Shown piece by piece: positions 32,721 through 45,775 of a stretch of 64,000 bases of DNA. Where the stretch lies: assembly GCF_029784155.1 (NCBI RefSeq), contig NC_073691.1, positions 94,291,617-94,355,616 of the forward strand, in the 5' to 3' direction. Under the pieces are notes generated by a model, which was given only the letters and a program-made list of their open reading frames with translations, was not told where the DNA came from and did no database searches. Made by a program: the position numbers and the translations under genes. Position 1 is the stretch's first letter. Every line of letters begins with the position of its first letter. The stretch is from Uranotaenia lowii (taxonomy: Eukaryota; Arthropoda; Insecta; Diptera; Culicidae).

Positions 32721-34075
32721 ACAAAAAAAAGACAAAAAAGACAAAAAAAAAAGACAAAAAAAAAGACAAAAAAGACAAAAAAAAGACAAAAAAGACAAAA
32801 AAAAGACAAAAAAGACAAAAAAGACAAAAAAAAGACAAAAAAGACAAAAAAAAGACAAAAAAGACAAATAAGACAAAAAAGACAAAAAAAAGACAAAAAA
32901 GCCAAAAAAAAGACAAAAAAGACAAAAAAAGACAAAAAAGACAAAAAAAAGACAAAAAAGACAAAAAAAAGACAAAAAAGACAAAAAAAAGACAAAAAAG
33001 ACAAAAAAAAAGACAAAAAAGACAAAAAAAAGACAAAAAAGACAAAAAAAAGACAAAAAAGACAAAAAAAAGACAAAAAAGACAAAAAAAAGACAAAAAA
33101 GACAAAAAAAAAAGACAAAAAAGACAAAAAAAGACAAAAAAGACAAAAAAGATAAAAAAGACAAAAAAGACAAAAAAGACAAAAAAGACAAAAAAGACAA
33201 AAAAACAAAAAAGACAAAAAAGACAAAAAAGACAAAAAAGACAAAAAAGACAAAAAAGACAAAAAAGACAAAAAAGACAAAAAAGACAAAAAAGACAAAA
33301 AAGACAAAAAAGACAAAAAAGACAAAAAAGACAAAAAAGACAAAAAAGACAAAAAAGACAAAAAAGACAAAAAAGACAAAAAAGACAAAAAAGACAAAAA
33401 AGACAAAAAAGACAAAAAAGACAAAAAAGACAAAAAAGACAAAAAAGACAAAAAAGACAAAAAAGACAAAAAAGACAAAAAAGACAAAAAAGACAAAAAA
33501 GACAAAAGACAAAAAAGACAAAAAAGACAAAAAAGACAAAAAAGACAAAAAAGACAAAAAAGACAAAAAAGACAAAAAAAAGACAAAAAAGACAAAAAAG
33601 ACAAAAAAAAGACAAAAAAGACAAAAAAAAAAAAGACAAAAAAAGACAAAAAAGACAAAAAAAAGACAAAAAAGACAAAAAAAAGACAAAAAAGACAAAA
33701 AAGACAAAAAAGACAAAAAAAAGACAAAAAAGACAAAAAAAAGACAAAAAAGACAAAAAAAAGACAAAAAAGACAAAAAAAAAGACAAAAAAGACAAAAA
33801 AAGACAAAAAAGACAAAAAAGACAAAAAAAAGACAAAAAAAAGACAAAAAAGACAAAAAAGACAAAAAAGACAAAAAAGACAAAAAAGACAAAAAAAAAG
33901 ACAAAAAAGACAAAAAAAAGACAAAAAAGACAAAAAAAAGACAAAAAAGACAAAAAAAAGACAAAAAAGACAAAAAAAAGACAAAAAAGACAAAAAAAAG
34001 ACAAAAAAGACAAAAAAAAAGACAAAAAAGACAAAAAAAAAGACAAAAAAGACAAAAAAAAGACAAAAAAGACAA
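32721..34075 (+). repeat. 9+11 bp dimer satellite, two blocks
   Basis: In 32721-33145 and 33570-34070 units alternate between GACAAAAAA (9) and GACAAAAAAAA (11), giving a 20-bp higher-order dimer. Rarer unit lengths of 8, 10, 12, 13 and 15 are mixed in. The two blocks are separated by about 400 bases of plain 9-mers (33146-33569). Confidence 0.85.
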
Positions 34076-34888
34076 AAAAGACAAAAAAGACAAAAAAGAC
34101 AAAAAAGACAAAAAAGACAAAAAAGACAAAAAAGACAAAAAAGACAAAAAAGACAAAAAAGACAAAAAAGACAAAAAAGACAAAAAAGACAAAAAAGACA
34201 AAAAAGACAAAAAAGACAAAAAAGACAAAAAAGACAAAAAAGACAAAAAAGACAAAAAAGACAAAAAAGACAAAAAAGACAAAAAAGACAAAAAAGACAA
34301 AAAAGACAAAAAAGACAAAAAAGACAAAAAAGACAAAAAAGACAAAAAAGACAAAAAAGACAAAAAAGACAAAAAAGACAAAAAAGACAAAAAAGACGAA
34401 AAAGACAAAAATGACAAAAAAGACAAAAAAGACAAAAAAGACAAAAAAGACAAAAAAGACAAAAAAGACAAAAAAGACAAAAAAGACAAAAAAGACAAAA
34501 AAGACAAAAAAGACAAAAAAGACAAAAAAGACAAAAAAGACAAAAAAGACAAAAAAGACAAAAAAGACAAAAAAGACAAAAAAGACAAAAAAGACAAAAA
34601 AGACAAAAAAGACAAAAAAGACAAAAAAGACAAAAAAGACAAAAAAGACAAAAAAGACAAAAAAGACAAAAAAGACAAAAAAGACAAAAAAGACAAAAAA
34701 GACAAAAAAGACAAAAAAGACAAAAAAGACAAAAAAGACAAAAAAGACAAAAAAGACAAAAAAGACAAAAAAGACAAAAAAGACAAAAAAGACAAAAAAG
34801 ACAAAAAAGACAAAAAAGACAAAAAAGACAAAAAAGACAAAAAAGACAAAAAAGACAAAAAAGACAAAAAAGACAAAAAAGACAAAAA
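34076..34888 (+). repeat. (GACAAAAAA)n satellite, right end
   Basis: Homogeneous 9-mers with one variant pair near 34396-34412 (gacgaaaaa, gacaaaaat). The array stops abruptly at 34888 and unique DNA begins. Confidence 0.95.
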
Positions 34889-36600
34889 AGTAAAAAAAAA
34901 CTTGTATAATGCAATGATCAAATTACGTTTCGATTATCTGAGCTGAGATCCTGCTCGATGGGTCCCTGTAGGTCTGCATCATCGTTCGCAAATGGCTTAG
35001 CCATATCGGTAGAGATCGTCACTGGTAAGCTAATACGCGTCAAAACTTTTTCCTCTTATCTTATTCTCAGTTCACCCTGCCTGATCGTCTGTCTGATATG
35101 TTTTGTTGACCTTTGCTGTATCTTTTTCTTTTTTTTGTCGATCTGCCTCGATCCTTCTATACAGTGAATCGCGTTCTAGTTTTTTTTTTCATCTTACTTT
35201 TTTATCTTCTTTTGTGGCAAAAAGATAGATAAAGAGAGCTGGCGGAGGTTAGGGAGAGTACACAAAATCCAAACCTGAGCCGAAGATCCATGGGAAGAGG
35301 CAATAGTAGAAAAAATTACTACGAAGCGCGTAAAATCGTTAAAAAGTCAAGCAACAAAAGAATAGCTGTTGCCTGCCAATAGCCAGAAGAACAAAACACA
35401 TTCCCACTTGACTGCCCAGCAGGATCTCGATGAAATCCCGAGACCTGAGACCCGGTGTTGGTGGTGTTGCTTCTCGGTAAGAGGGATGGCCGGGCCTTTT
35501 GTTCCCCGGAGTACAGAGACAGAGAGTGGAAAACATGCCACTTGTCCTCCGGTCGAATGTTGCATTTTTGAACGAGTATCTTCGAACATTTGAAATCGTT
35601 TTTTTTCTATAATCAAACAGTTTTTGATTTTTTCGCTTTTCAAGATTTTATTTATTAGATTCTAAGTTTTAAAAACCAGATTCAGATATTTCCAATGCAG
35701 AATCCCGTGTCGGATTGGAGATTAATATTTAAATTTGTGTGAGCAAAGTAAGCGTTGATTCATTAACTTCAGTATCATTCAGTATCAATTCTAATCCGTA
35801 CTCTGTTCAGGTTGTGCCCTTTTTTTACTTCAATCAAGCCGTGCAAGTGTCGTCACAGTAACAGGATCAACAAGCAAAAATTCAACATTCAACTGAAAAA
35901 CGTGTTTCAATTCAAGTAAGAAATTGGTTCAGATGGGTTTTGAAAAATGGAATTAGATGAGTTGTTCAGAACATTTTCGGAATCAAAACTAAGGTGAAGG
36001 AAACGGCCAAACCATGCCTCAAAACGGAACAACAGTTGACCACGTTGTCGTTACTGCTGCTCGAAGTTCCCAGAAAAATTAGCTGTTATGATCAGGGTGA
36101 GGAAACACATGGCCAGTATCTCCAGCCTCCCACACGAAGCTGGGAGCAGTTCTGATTTAGAATCCTTATATGATTCTTAATTTTGATTCCAAAGTTTACA
36201 TTCTGATAAGCAAAAACGGATTTCTAATTCCGAATTTGGATTCAAGATGATTTTTATCGGTTTCCAGTCTTTTTAATTCAGATTTCGAATACTGAGATGT
36301 GATTCCTACACTGATCGAAATCGGGCTATAAGCTTTATCGGGTTTTTTAGTGATTTTGCACTAAAAGAAAATCCAATACTTTTTACGTATGTTCACACAA
36401 AATGAAATGTATAGATTTTTGTTCCGATTACCTTTATTAGAAATTTCAATGAATGTAATAGTTTGTGAATTTGATTTCAATTACAGCTCAATGCAGTAAA
36501 TTAAACCTTTTCGTTTTCTTTTTCATTCAAATAATAAATAGTGATTTCAGTTTCAATTGTTTTTATTTACAATTTATTTAGCTTTGATAGTCGTCTGACT
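34889..36600. other. Mostly unique DNA, no convincing gene
   Basis: The DNA has normal complexity. A short open segment from the ATG at 34958 (MGPCRSASSFANGLAISVEI) ends at a donor-like CACTG/GTAAGC near 35025 and could be a small first exon, but nothing downstream supports it. From about 36140 words such as 'gattctta', 'gattccaaag' and 'ttctgataag' look like eroded relatives of the 13-bp satellite further right. Confidence 0.4.
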
Positions 36601-36602
36601 AT

Positions 36603-37564
36603 TTAACTTGAAAACAGTCGCCGTTCCTCGTTGATATGCTGGAATCTGCTACTAACCCAGTAAAATTGCCACTTGGTGCACACTATCATTAATCCGGCAG
36701 ACAATACAACGCCAATATACGTGCCGCCGCGGATGGGTGCAGAGTGCAGATATGTTACCTTAAACAAAAATGAGAAAAATATTTCTACTTTACAAAAATG
36801 TATGGTTTGAGATTTTTGAAGATGAATATTGTTTATTCTTACCTGAAGCTCCACGAGAATCTTGCGAATACAATTTAAAGCTCTAACATTGTTGATGTGG
36901 TATTATCAATTGAATTTTTATGGTTTGGGTGAAACGAGTTTGAAGCTCTCTAGGAAAGTCGGATCTTCTCCATTCAATAGATAGATTTTTCCTGTGGAGA
37001 AAACAAAAAGAATTATTTGTAATTGTAATTGTTTCTTTATTCAGTGACGATAACCTTTTTGTAAAATTACATTGTATAATTATTTTGAAAATTAGAAAAA
37101 AATAACATTTTTTGCTTACGTTACGCGGTTTTAAATCCAATAATCATGGATTTTTGCAACATTTGAGTATCACCATATGTTTCTTGTTATAGGTGAGGTA
37201 TTTTTGCCGATATTTAAAATGACAAATAACATCCATTCTAGATGACTTTTTGAGTTTGCCATTTTCGTGTAAGGATATTTTATCTGATTTGAAAAGGTCG
37301 AGCCATTCCTTCGTCCGAATTCTGCCGGTCGTTTTAATTACTGCAATTTATCACCCTCAGTGTTTATGTTCCAAAACAGTAGCCACCAGCAAAATATTGC
37401 ACCTGAAATAACAAAATAGTTACAAAATATTTAAGCCTCTTTTTAGTATACCAATTTAAATATACCTCTAAGATATGATCCTTCCAAAACAATTTACAGA
37501 CTGTTTGGTAAATCTGGTCTGAATACTGGCGAATACTACAGGAACTGGAACCGGTCAAGCGATT
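36603..37564 (-). CDS. Possible spliced small gene, unrecognised
   Basis: Four splice-bounded open segments are seen. 37564-37466 (NRLTGSSSCSIRQYSDQIYQ..., 33 codons) has AG and GT at its ends and is in phase with 37402-37364 (VQYFAGGYCFGT, stop). Separately, a segment ending at 36843 (RALNCIRKILVELQ, donor GTAAGA) is in phase with 36758-36603 (VTYLHSAPIRGG..., stop). The latter includes a hydrophobic stretch, TYIGVVLSAGLMIVC, that could span a membrane, and a charged end (INEERRLF). The two pairs could be alternative last exons of one gene or chance. No family was recognised and no start exon is certain. Confidence is low because each piece is short. Confidence 0.3.
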
Positions 37565-38460
37565 CTGAAAATTTCGTTTTAGTTTTTTTTTTCATTGGCA
37601 CATCCGTGGAGAAACTATTTTTCCGGTTCATTCACTAAACGGAACCCCAGAAAAAACGTATGCACGAATGTTTCTATTGGACACTATACAGTTCCATTTC
37701 TTCCAAAGTATCATTTCATCCTGCCTAGGCACTTTCTGCAATTGAACTAATCGGTTTTGGCCATATCGAAGAAATGACCGCACGGCCGGTGCAATGGGCT
37801 GGCTCATACTTCGGCTGCCGGAAGAGCAGAATTTTGAGGAACTTGGAAATCGGAACCCAAAAAGGTATTTTTCTGCTGCTGATGCCCTTCCGGCCGATTC
37901 CCTGCTGCTTCAATGGTGGAATGCTTCTGCTGACTGTTTACCGGATTCTTTCTACGGATCTGTGAGCGAGAATGAAGAAAACCGAATTTAAATTTCTCGC
38001 CATACAAACAGGTGTTTACCTACCTTTACCGCTAGCGTTGACATCATCCTTCGCAGCTTCCACTTCGACATCCAGTGAACTCGTCCATACATTTTTTTTC
38101 CTCGAACAGCAGCTGAGCGAGTAAAAAAACGTTTACCGACAACCAAATCAAAATTTCACAGCCCGACTCGAAAATTTCTTCAGAGAAAAACACACCTATA
38201 ATATAAAAACTATACCAAATCATATTTAAGAAATTTATTAGATTTTCAGATATATTTCATTTGGTGTAGTATCGCAGAACAAACGTATAAAATTTATAGG
38301 AATTTGAAATAGTTGTTACTAGGTAAATAATAGCTAAGAAATCATTGTACAATCTATCGAATTTTATCATTCTGTTTATTGGATTTTCCAATACTTTGTA
38401 TCAATCTTTTTTAGAATGAAAGCTACTAAATCAATTCAATAAATTTTATAGCCCGATTTG
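37565..38460. other. Unique DNA with overlapping short open frames, undecided
   Basis: Between 37725 and 38007 both strands stay open in more than one frame (for example GTQKGIFLLLMPFRP on + and PFWVPISKFLKILLF on -). A donor-like GTAGGT lies on the minus strand near 38030. It may hold an upstream exon of the candidate gene to its left. Beyond 38100 the DNA is AT-rich and featureless. Confidence 0.3.
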
Positions 38461-38574
38461 GTTCAGTGTAGTTCTGATTCTGAAACCCGATAAGAAATTC
38501 TGATTCTGAATTATACAAATTGGAATCCGAGTTTGGGATTCTGAATTATGAAATTTGAATTTTGAATTCAGCAT

Positions 38575-41500
38575 TTAGAATTTTGATTCTGATTCTCAAC
38601 TCTGATTCTGAATTCTGATTGTGAATTCTGATTCTGAATTCTGATTCTGAATTCTGATTCTGAATTCTGATTCTGAATTCTGATTCTGAATTCTGATTCT
38701 GAATTCTGATTCTGAATTCCGATTCTGAATTCTGATTCTGAATTCTGATTCTGAATTCTGATTCTGAATTCTGATTCTGAATTCTGATTCTGAATTCTGA
38801 TTCTGAATTCTGATTCTGAATTCTGATTCTGAATTCTGATTCTGAATTCTGATTCTGAATTCTGATTCTGAATTCTGATTCTGAATTCTGATTCTGAATT
38901 CTGATTCTGAATTCTGATTCTGAATTCTGATTCTGAATTCTGATTCTGAATTCTGATTCTGAATTCTGATTCTGAATTCTGATTCTGAATTCTGATTCTG
39001 AATTCTGATTCTGAATTCTGATTCTGAATTCTGATTCTGAATTCTGATTCTGAATTCTGATTCTGAATTCTGATTCTGAATTCTGATTCTGAATTCTGAT
39101 TCTGAATTCTGATTCTGAATTCTGATTGTGAATTCTGATTCTGAATTCTGATTCTGAATTCTGATTCTGAATTCTGATTCTGAATTCTGATTCTGAATTC
39201 TGATTCTGAATTCTGATTCTGAATTCTGATTCTGAATTCTGATTCTGAATTCTGATTCTGAATTCTGATTCTGAATTCTGATTCTGAATTCTGATTCTGA
39301 ATTCTGATTCTGAATTCTGATTCTGAATTCTGATTCTGAATTCTGATTCTGAATTCTGATTCTGAATTCTGATTCTGAATTCTGATTCTGAATTCTGATT
39401 CTGAATTCTGATTCTGAATTCTGATTCTGAATTCTGATTCTGAATTCTGATTCTGAATTCTGATTCTGAATTCTGATTCTGAATTCTGATTCTGAATTCT
39501 GATTCTGAATTCTGATTCTGAATTCTGATTCTGAATTCTGATTCTGAATTCTGATTCTGAATTCTGACTCTGAATTCTGATTCTGAATTCTGATTCTGAA
39601 TTCTGATTCTTAATTCTGATTCTGAATTCTGATTCTGAATTCTGATTCTGAATTCTGATTCTGAATTCTGATTCTGAATTCTGATTCTGAATTCTGATTC
39701 TGAATTCTGATTCTGAATTCTGATTCTGAATTCTGATTCTGAATTCTGATTCTGAATTCTGATTCTGAATTCTGATTCTGAATTCTGATTCTGAATTCTG
39801 ATTCTGAATTCTGATTCTGAATTCTGATTCTGAATTCTGATTCTGAATTCTGATTCTGAATTCTGATTCTGAATTCTGATTCTGAATTCTGATTCTGAAT
39901 TCTGATTCTGAATTCTGATTCTGAATTCTGATTCTGAATTCTGATTCTGAATTCTGACTCTGAATTCTGATTCTGAATTCTGATTCTGAATTCTGATTCT
40001 GAATTCTGATTCTGAATTCTGATTCTGAATTCTGATTCTGAATTCTGATTCTGAATTCTGATTCTGAATTCTGATTCTGAATTCTGATTCTGAATTCTGA
40101 TTCTGAATTCTGATTCTGAATTCTGATTCTGAATTCTGATTCTGAATTCTGATTCTGAATTCTGATTCTGAATTCTGATTCTGAATTCTGATTCTGAATT
40201 CTGATTCTGAATTCTGATTCTGAATTCTGATTCTGAATTCTGATTCTGAATTCTGATTCTGAATTCTGATTCTGAATTCTGATTCTGAATTCTGATTCTG
40301 AATTCTGATTCTGAATTCTGATTATGAATTCTGATTCTGAATTCTGATTCTGAATTCTGATTCTGAAATCTGATTCTGAATTCTGATTCTGAATTCTGAA
40401 TTCTGATTCTGAATTCTGATTCTGAATTCTGATTCTGAATTCTGAACTCTGATTCTGAATTCTGATTCTGAATTCTGATTCTGAATTCTGATTCTGATTC
40501 TGAATTCTGATTCTGATTCTGAATTCTGATTCTGAATTCTGATTCTGAATTCTGATTCTGAATTCTGATCCTGAGTTCTGATTCTGAATTCTGATTCTGA
40601 ATTCTGATTCTGAATTCTGATTCTGAATTCTGATTCTGAATTCTGATTCTGAATTCTGATTCTGAATTCTGATTCTGAATTCTGATTCTGAATTCTGATT
40701 CTGAATTCTGATTCTGAATTCTGATTCTGAATTCTGATTCTGAATTCTGATTCTGAATTCTGATTCTGAATTCTGATTCTGAATTCTGATTCTGAATTCT
40801 GATTCTGAATTCTGATTCTGAATTCTGATTCTGAATTCAGATTCTGAATTCTGATTCTGAATTCTGATTCTGAATTCTGATTCTGAATTCTGATTCTGAA
40901 TTCTGATTCTGAATTCTGATTCTGAATTCTGATTCTGAATTCTGATTCTGAATTCTGATTCTGAATTTTGATTCTGAATTCTGATTCTGAATTCTGATTC
41001 TGAATTCTGAATTCTGATTCTGAATTCTGATTCTGAATTCTGATTCTGAATTCTGATTCTGAATTCTGATTCTGAATTCTGATTCTGAATTCTGATTCTA
41101 AATTCTGATTCTGAATTCTGATTCTGAATTCTGAATTCTGAATTCTGATTCTGAATTCTGATTCTGAATTCTGATTCTGAATTCTGATTCTGAATTCTGA
41201 TTCTGAATTCTGATTCTGAATTCTGATTCTAAATTCTGATTCTAAATTCTGATTCTGAATGCTGATTCTGAATTCTGATTCTGAATTCTGATTCTGAATT
41301 CTGATTCTGAATTCTGATTCTGAATTCTGATTCTGAATTCTGATTCTGAATTCTGATTCTGAATTCTGATTCTGAATTCTGATTCTGAATTCTGATTCTG
41401 AATTCTGATTCTGAGTATTGATTCTGAATTCTGATTCTGAATTCTGATTCTGAATTCTGATTCTGAATTCTGATTCTGAATTCTGATTCTGAATTCTGAT

Positions 41501-42180
41501 TCTGAATTCTGATTCTGAATTCTGATTCTGAATTCTGATTCTGAATTCTGATTCTGAATTCTGATTCTGAATTCTGATTCTGAATTCTGATTCTGAATTC
41601 TGATTCTGAATTCTGATTCTGAATTCTGATTCTGAATTCTGATTCTGAATTCTGATTCTGAATTCTGATTCTGAATTCTGATTCTGAATTCTGATTCTGA
41701 ATTCTGATTCTGAATTCTGATTCTGAATTCTGATTCTGAATTCTGATTCTGAATTCTGATTCTGAATTCTGATTCTGAATTCTGATTCTGAATTCTGATT
41801 CTGAATTCTGATTCTGAATTCTGATTCTGAATTCTGATTCTGAATTCTGATTCTGAATTCTGATTCTGAATTCTGATTCTGAATTCTGATTCTGAATTCT
41901 GAATTCTGAATTCTGATTCTGAGTTCTGATTCTGAATTCTGATTCTGAATTCTGATTCTGAATTCTGATTCTGAATTCTGATTCTGAATTCTGATTCTGA
42001 ATTCTGATGCTGAATTCTGATGCTGAATTCTGATTCTGAATTCTGATTCTGAATTCTGATTCTGAATTCTGAATTCTGAATTCTGAATTCTGAATTCTGA
42101 TTCTGAATTCTGATTCTGAATTCTGATTCTGAATTCTGATTCTAAATTCTGATTCTAAATTCTGATTCTGAATGCTAATT
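38575..42180 (+). repeat. 13-bp satellite (TCTGATTCTGAAT)n
   Basis: About 275 tandem copies of a 13-base unit, very homogeneous, with eroded units at both edges (38461-38574 and 42180-42300). Occasional units are shortened by 6-7 bases (tgaattctgaattc), showing an inner 6+7 structure (TCTGAT + TCTGAAT). Every unit contains the palindrome GAATTC. The periodic 361-residue open frame on the minus strand (repeat RIRIQNQNSESEF) is the 39-base product of three units and is not treated as a gene. Confidence 0.95.
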
Positions 42181-42300
42181 CTGAAGTTCCATTCAGAACT
42201 CTCATTCTGGACTCTGCTTCTAAATTTTGTTTCTTTATAATGGTTCTTAGTTCCATTTCTGATTTTAATATCTTTTCGATTTTTATTTGATTCTCTGAGT

Positions 42301-43500
42301 GTGAGTTTATTCACTGTTGTGTTAATTATGAGCTTTGTATCGTGTTCGATAATTTACATAAAAAGTTCAAAAATCTTTCTCCGACTTCTCCAGGCATTAT
42401 TCAAACGCTGTTTTCACTAGCGATCAAATTAGCTGCTCTCGCCGTTTATCTAGAATCTTTATCTGAATCGTTTCACTCTGGTCGATCAATTCGTTTGAAA
42501 AAAAAATGTGAAACGCTCACTTTTCGTCAGCATCCCAATGATGGAGAGAAAAAAAAAGGTCCAAACACGCATTTCCACCTTCTTGATGCCATTCTTGTTT
42601 ATGGTGGTTCATTGTTAATTTTTCGAGTGAAAAATATTAAAGAAACAAGAGAAGCTCATAAAAGCGTGTAGAAATACTCAAGTGGCTATTATGATTGGTT
42701 CCATGAAAGGCGAGATAGGTAAGGAAGCTTTGTGGAGAAAAAAGAAGCCCAAAGGTAAGTTTTTTTTCCCTTGATCCTCCTGGAACTCTTTCTACCTGCA
42801 GGCTCACCTGAATCTACGCATTTATCAGATAGGAGCAGCAGAAGATTCATCTCCCGGCAGCCCCGTTGTTGTTCGATGAAGTAAATGGATGGTTGCTTGA
42901 TGGAACACTCGGTAATTTTCATAGCCGGGGCCAATGGCCCGTTCTTCAGTCAGTCCACCTTCAAGGAACAAACTTAGCTGAAGATCAGGCGAAGGCAGGG
43001 CAGGAAGAGAGAGAAAGATGAATCTCGAGAGGTGACTATAAACCAACCGCCGAAGGTTTTTCGGGAATAGGATTTATTACCAAAATAAAACAATAAAATC
43101 CTAGAGAGGCAAAGCGAATGGGACACAAAAAAGGTGATACAAAAGTTCAAGTGTGAAAGGAATATGGGGGGTGATTTAAATTCCTGAGCTTTGAAGTGCA
43201 AACGCCATGGAAATGTACGGGAATACACCTCAGGTATCCCTTAAATGAGCAAAACCTGAACTGGACCTAGCAGTACTCGAGGAGCCATTCACTGTGTCTT
43301 AAGACCGATGGCATAATTGGCTTAAACTGAACCGGGCGAGGTACCAGCCGCAATGAAAAGAATGCATTCAACGACGTCTTTAGCTTGTGATTCTCACGTA
43401 TACGCTCTGAGAAACAATAGACTCTGCATCAATTAAATTTACAAAAGTTGGATTCTGAGTTTGAAAACTTATAATGAGATTTGAATATAACATCTGAAAT
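42301..43500. other. Unique DNA between the two 13-bp arrays, no gene identified
   Basis: One open frame (42342-42671, beginning MFDNLHKKFKNL) has no recognised motif and no support from splicing or composition. Parts near 42740-43030 are of normal complexity, with short purine-rich runs. Nothing else is evident. Confidence 0.4.
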
Positions 43501-43509
43501 CTGTAATCT

Positions 43510-44745
43510 AAACTTGACATCTGAATCTGAAATCTGAATCTGAAATCTGAATCTAAAATCTGAATCTGAAATCTGAATCTGAAATCTAAATCTGCAAACT
43601 GAATCTGAAAACTGAATCTGGAATCTGAATCTGAAATCTGAATTTGAAATCTAAATCTGAAATCTGAATCTGAAATCTGAATCTAAAATCTGAATCTGAA
43701 ATCTGAATCTGAAATCTAAATCTGCAAACTGAATCTGAAAACTGAATCTAGAATCTGAATCTGAAATCTGAATCTGAAATCCGAATCTGAAATCTGAATC
43801 TGAAACCTGAATCTGAAATCTGAATCTGAAATCTGAATCTGAAATCTGAATCTGAAATCTGAATCTGAAATCTGAATCTGAAATCTGAATCTGAAATCTG
43901 AATCTGAAATCTGAATCTGAAATCTGAATCTGAAATCTGAATCTGAAATCTGAATCTGAAATCTGAATCTGAAATCTGAATCTGAAATCTGAATCTGAAA
44001 TCTGAATCTGAAATCTGAATCTGAAATCTGAATCTGAAATCTGAATCTGAAATCTGAATCTGAAATCTGAATCTGAAATCTGAATCTGAAATCTGAATCT
44101 GAAATCTGAATCTGAAATCTGAATCTGAAATCTGAATCTGAAATCTGAATCTGAAATCTGAATCTGAAATCTGAATCTGAAATCTGAATCTGAAATCTGA
44201 ATCTGAAATCTGAATCTGAAATCTGAATCTGAAATCTGAATCTGAAATCTGAATCTGAAATCTGAATCTGAAATCTGAATCTGAAATCTGAATCTGAAAT
44301 CTGAATCTGAAATCTGAATCTGAAATCTGAATCTGAAATCTGAATCTGAAATCTGAATCTGAAATCTTAATCTGAAATCTGAATCTGAAATCTGAATCTG
44401 AAATCTGAATCTGAAATCTGAATCTGAAATCTGAATCTGAAATCTGAATCTGAAATCTGAATCTGAAATCTGAATCTGAAATCTGAATCTGAAATCTGAA
44501 TCTGAAATCTGAATCTGAAATCTGAATCTGAAATCTGAATCTGAAATCTGAATCTGAAATCTGAATCTGAAATCTGAATCTGAAATCTGAATCTGAAATC
44601 TGAATCTGAAATCTGAATCTGAAATCTGAATCTGAAATCTGATTCTGAAATCTGATTCTGAAATCTGAATCTGAAATCTAAATCTGGAATCTGAATCCGA
44701 AATTTGAATCTAAAATCTGAATCTGAAATCTGAATCTGAAATCTC
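43510..44745 (+). repeat. 13-bp sister satellite (TCTGAATCTGAAA)n
   Basis: About 95 tandem 13-base units. The left part (43510-43800) is diverged and shows a repeated block of variants (aaatctgcaaactgaatc at about 43583 and again at about 43717). The centre is uniform and the right edge is eroded. The unit differs from that of the larger array by T to A at positions 6 and 13 only. Confidence 0.95.
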
Positions 44746-45775
44746 TTATCTGATTTTGAGATTTGCTTTCTGAATCTTAATGTTATTTCTGAACTTGAAG
44801 TCTAAATATTGAAACTAGAATAAAGAACGCAAACATTAGAGCCATTTAGCAGTAAAATATTGTATCTAAATTTAAGACCACAATTTCGATTTTCAATTAC
44901 TAAAATCAAGTCGTATTTAAGAGTAAAAACGCATTTTTCAAATTTTCCGTTCCGTGACTAGAATTTCGGAAGATCAAACATAATCAAACATGCTTTCAAC
45001 TAGTTCAGCCTTAGTGCTTGCAAAACTGCCGAGATCGAAACCACTCAGTCCGCAAATATTTATGATGCATTGTTTCGCGATTTTAGCAAGAGAAAAGAGA
45101 ATTGAGAACTTTTTTCCTTCTAGGCTGATCGTCAAAGTTGTGGAATGTTGTGCTGTATTTTTGGGCGATTCGTTCGGAATCCTCCGTTTGCCGACTGAAC
45201 TGACGATATTCACCACAAACAAGCCATCACGCGCCGGCCGGCCGCAGTCCACTATAAGTCCTATTAGCTAGCAGTGCTAACAATATTTGACCGAACTTCA
45301 ATCCGAAACGTTGTCAGCCATCCTCAGTCAGTTCCTCCATTCAACCAACCAAACAACAGCAAGAAAAAGGTTCTTTCTTATTCATTCGTTTTTCCCAACA
45401 CTGACGACTGACTGCAGTCAACAGACGACGACGACCACCACTGATTTTTGAAGCTGTTCTTACGGAATCGGAATCAACATCCAACAGATTTCTGCTAACA
45501 TGTGTTTTGAGCACGTTTTCGATTTTGAATTTAAATTTTACCACTAGTTCTTTCTAACCTAACAAACTTAGGATTCAAGAAATTAATGCCAACAACGCTA
45601 TCTTATAGATATATGCGTCATGCCGATAATGATAGCTTTGAGTAGCTTCGCGAGAAAAGTGGCAATAATTTGATACCTCATGATGGCGACTACTATTGAA
45701 CATTCAACCGAAAGACAAAAATTTCAAACATCATGAGAGTTTTGTCATTATTATTAATTTATTTTGTGTTGAGAG
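44746..45775. other. Unique DNA, no gene identified
   Basis: The interval is of ordinary complexity. Around 44974-45271 both strands are open for about 90 codons, without motifs that decide between them. From 45280 the sequence is rich in short imperfect repeats (cagtcagttcctcc, gacgactgactgcagtc). Confidence 0.35.

Noticed and set aside
22019..34888. CRISPR-like or telomere-like array
   Set aside because: Units are directly tandem without spacers, and the motif is not an insect telomere repeat. The context is eukaryotic.
25552..34914. Open frames of up to 3120 codons on the minus strand, and 659 codons on +
   Set aside because: They are produced by 9-base satellites without stop codons; the longest even runs through the N gap. 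Composition is only Ser/Phe/Leu/Cys/Val or Lys/Arg/Gln/Asp/Thr in a 3-residue period.
41229..42314. 361-codon open frame with a 13-residue repeat
   Set aside because: Exact product of the 13-bp satellite read in three-unit steps. It begins and ends in eroded repeat with no splice or promoter support.
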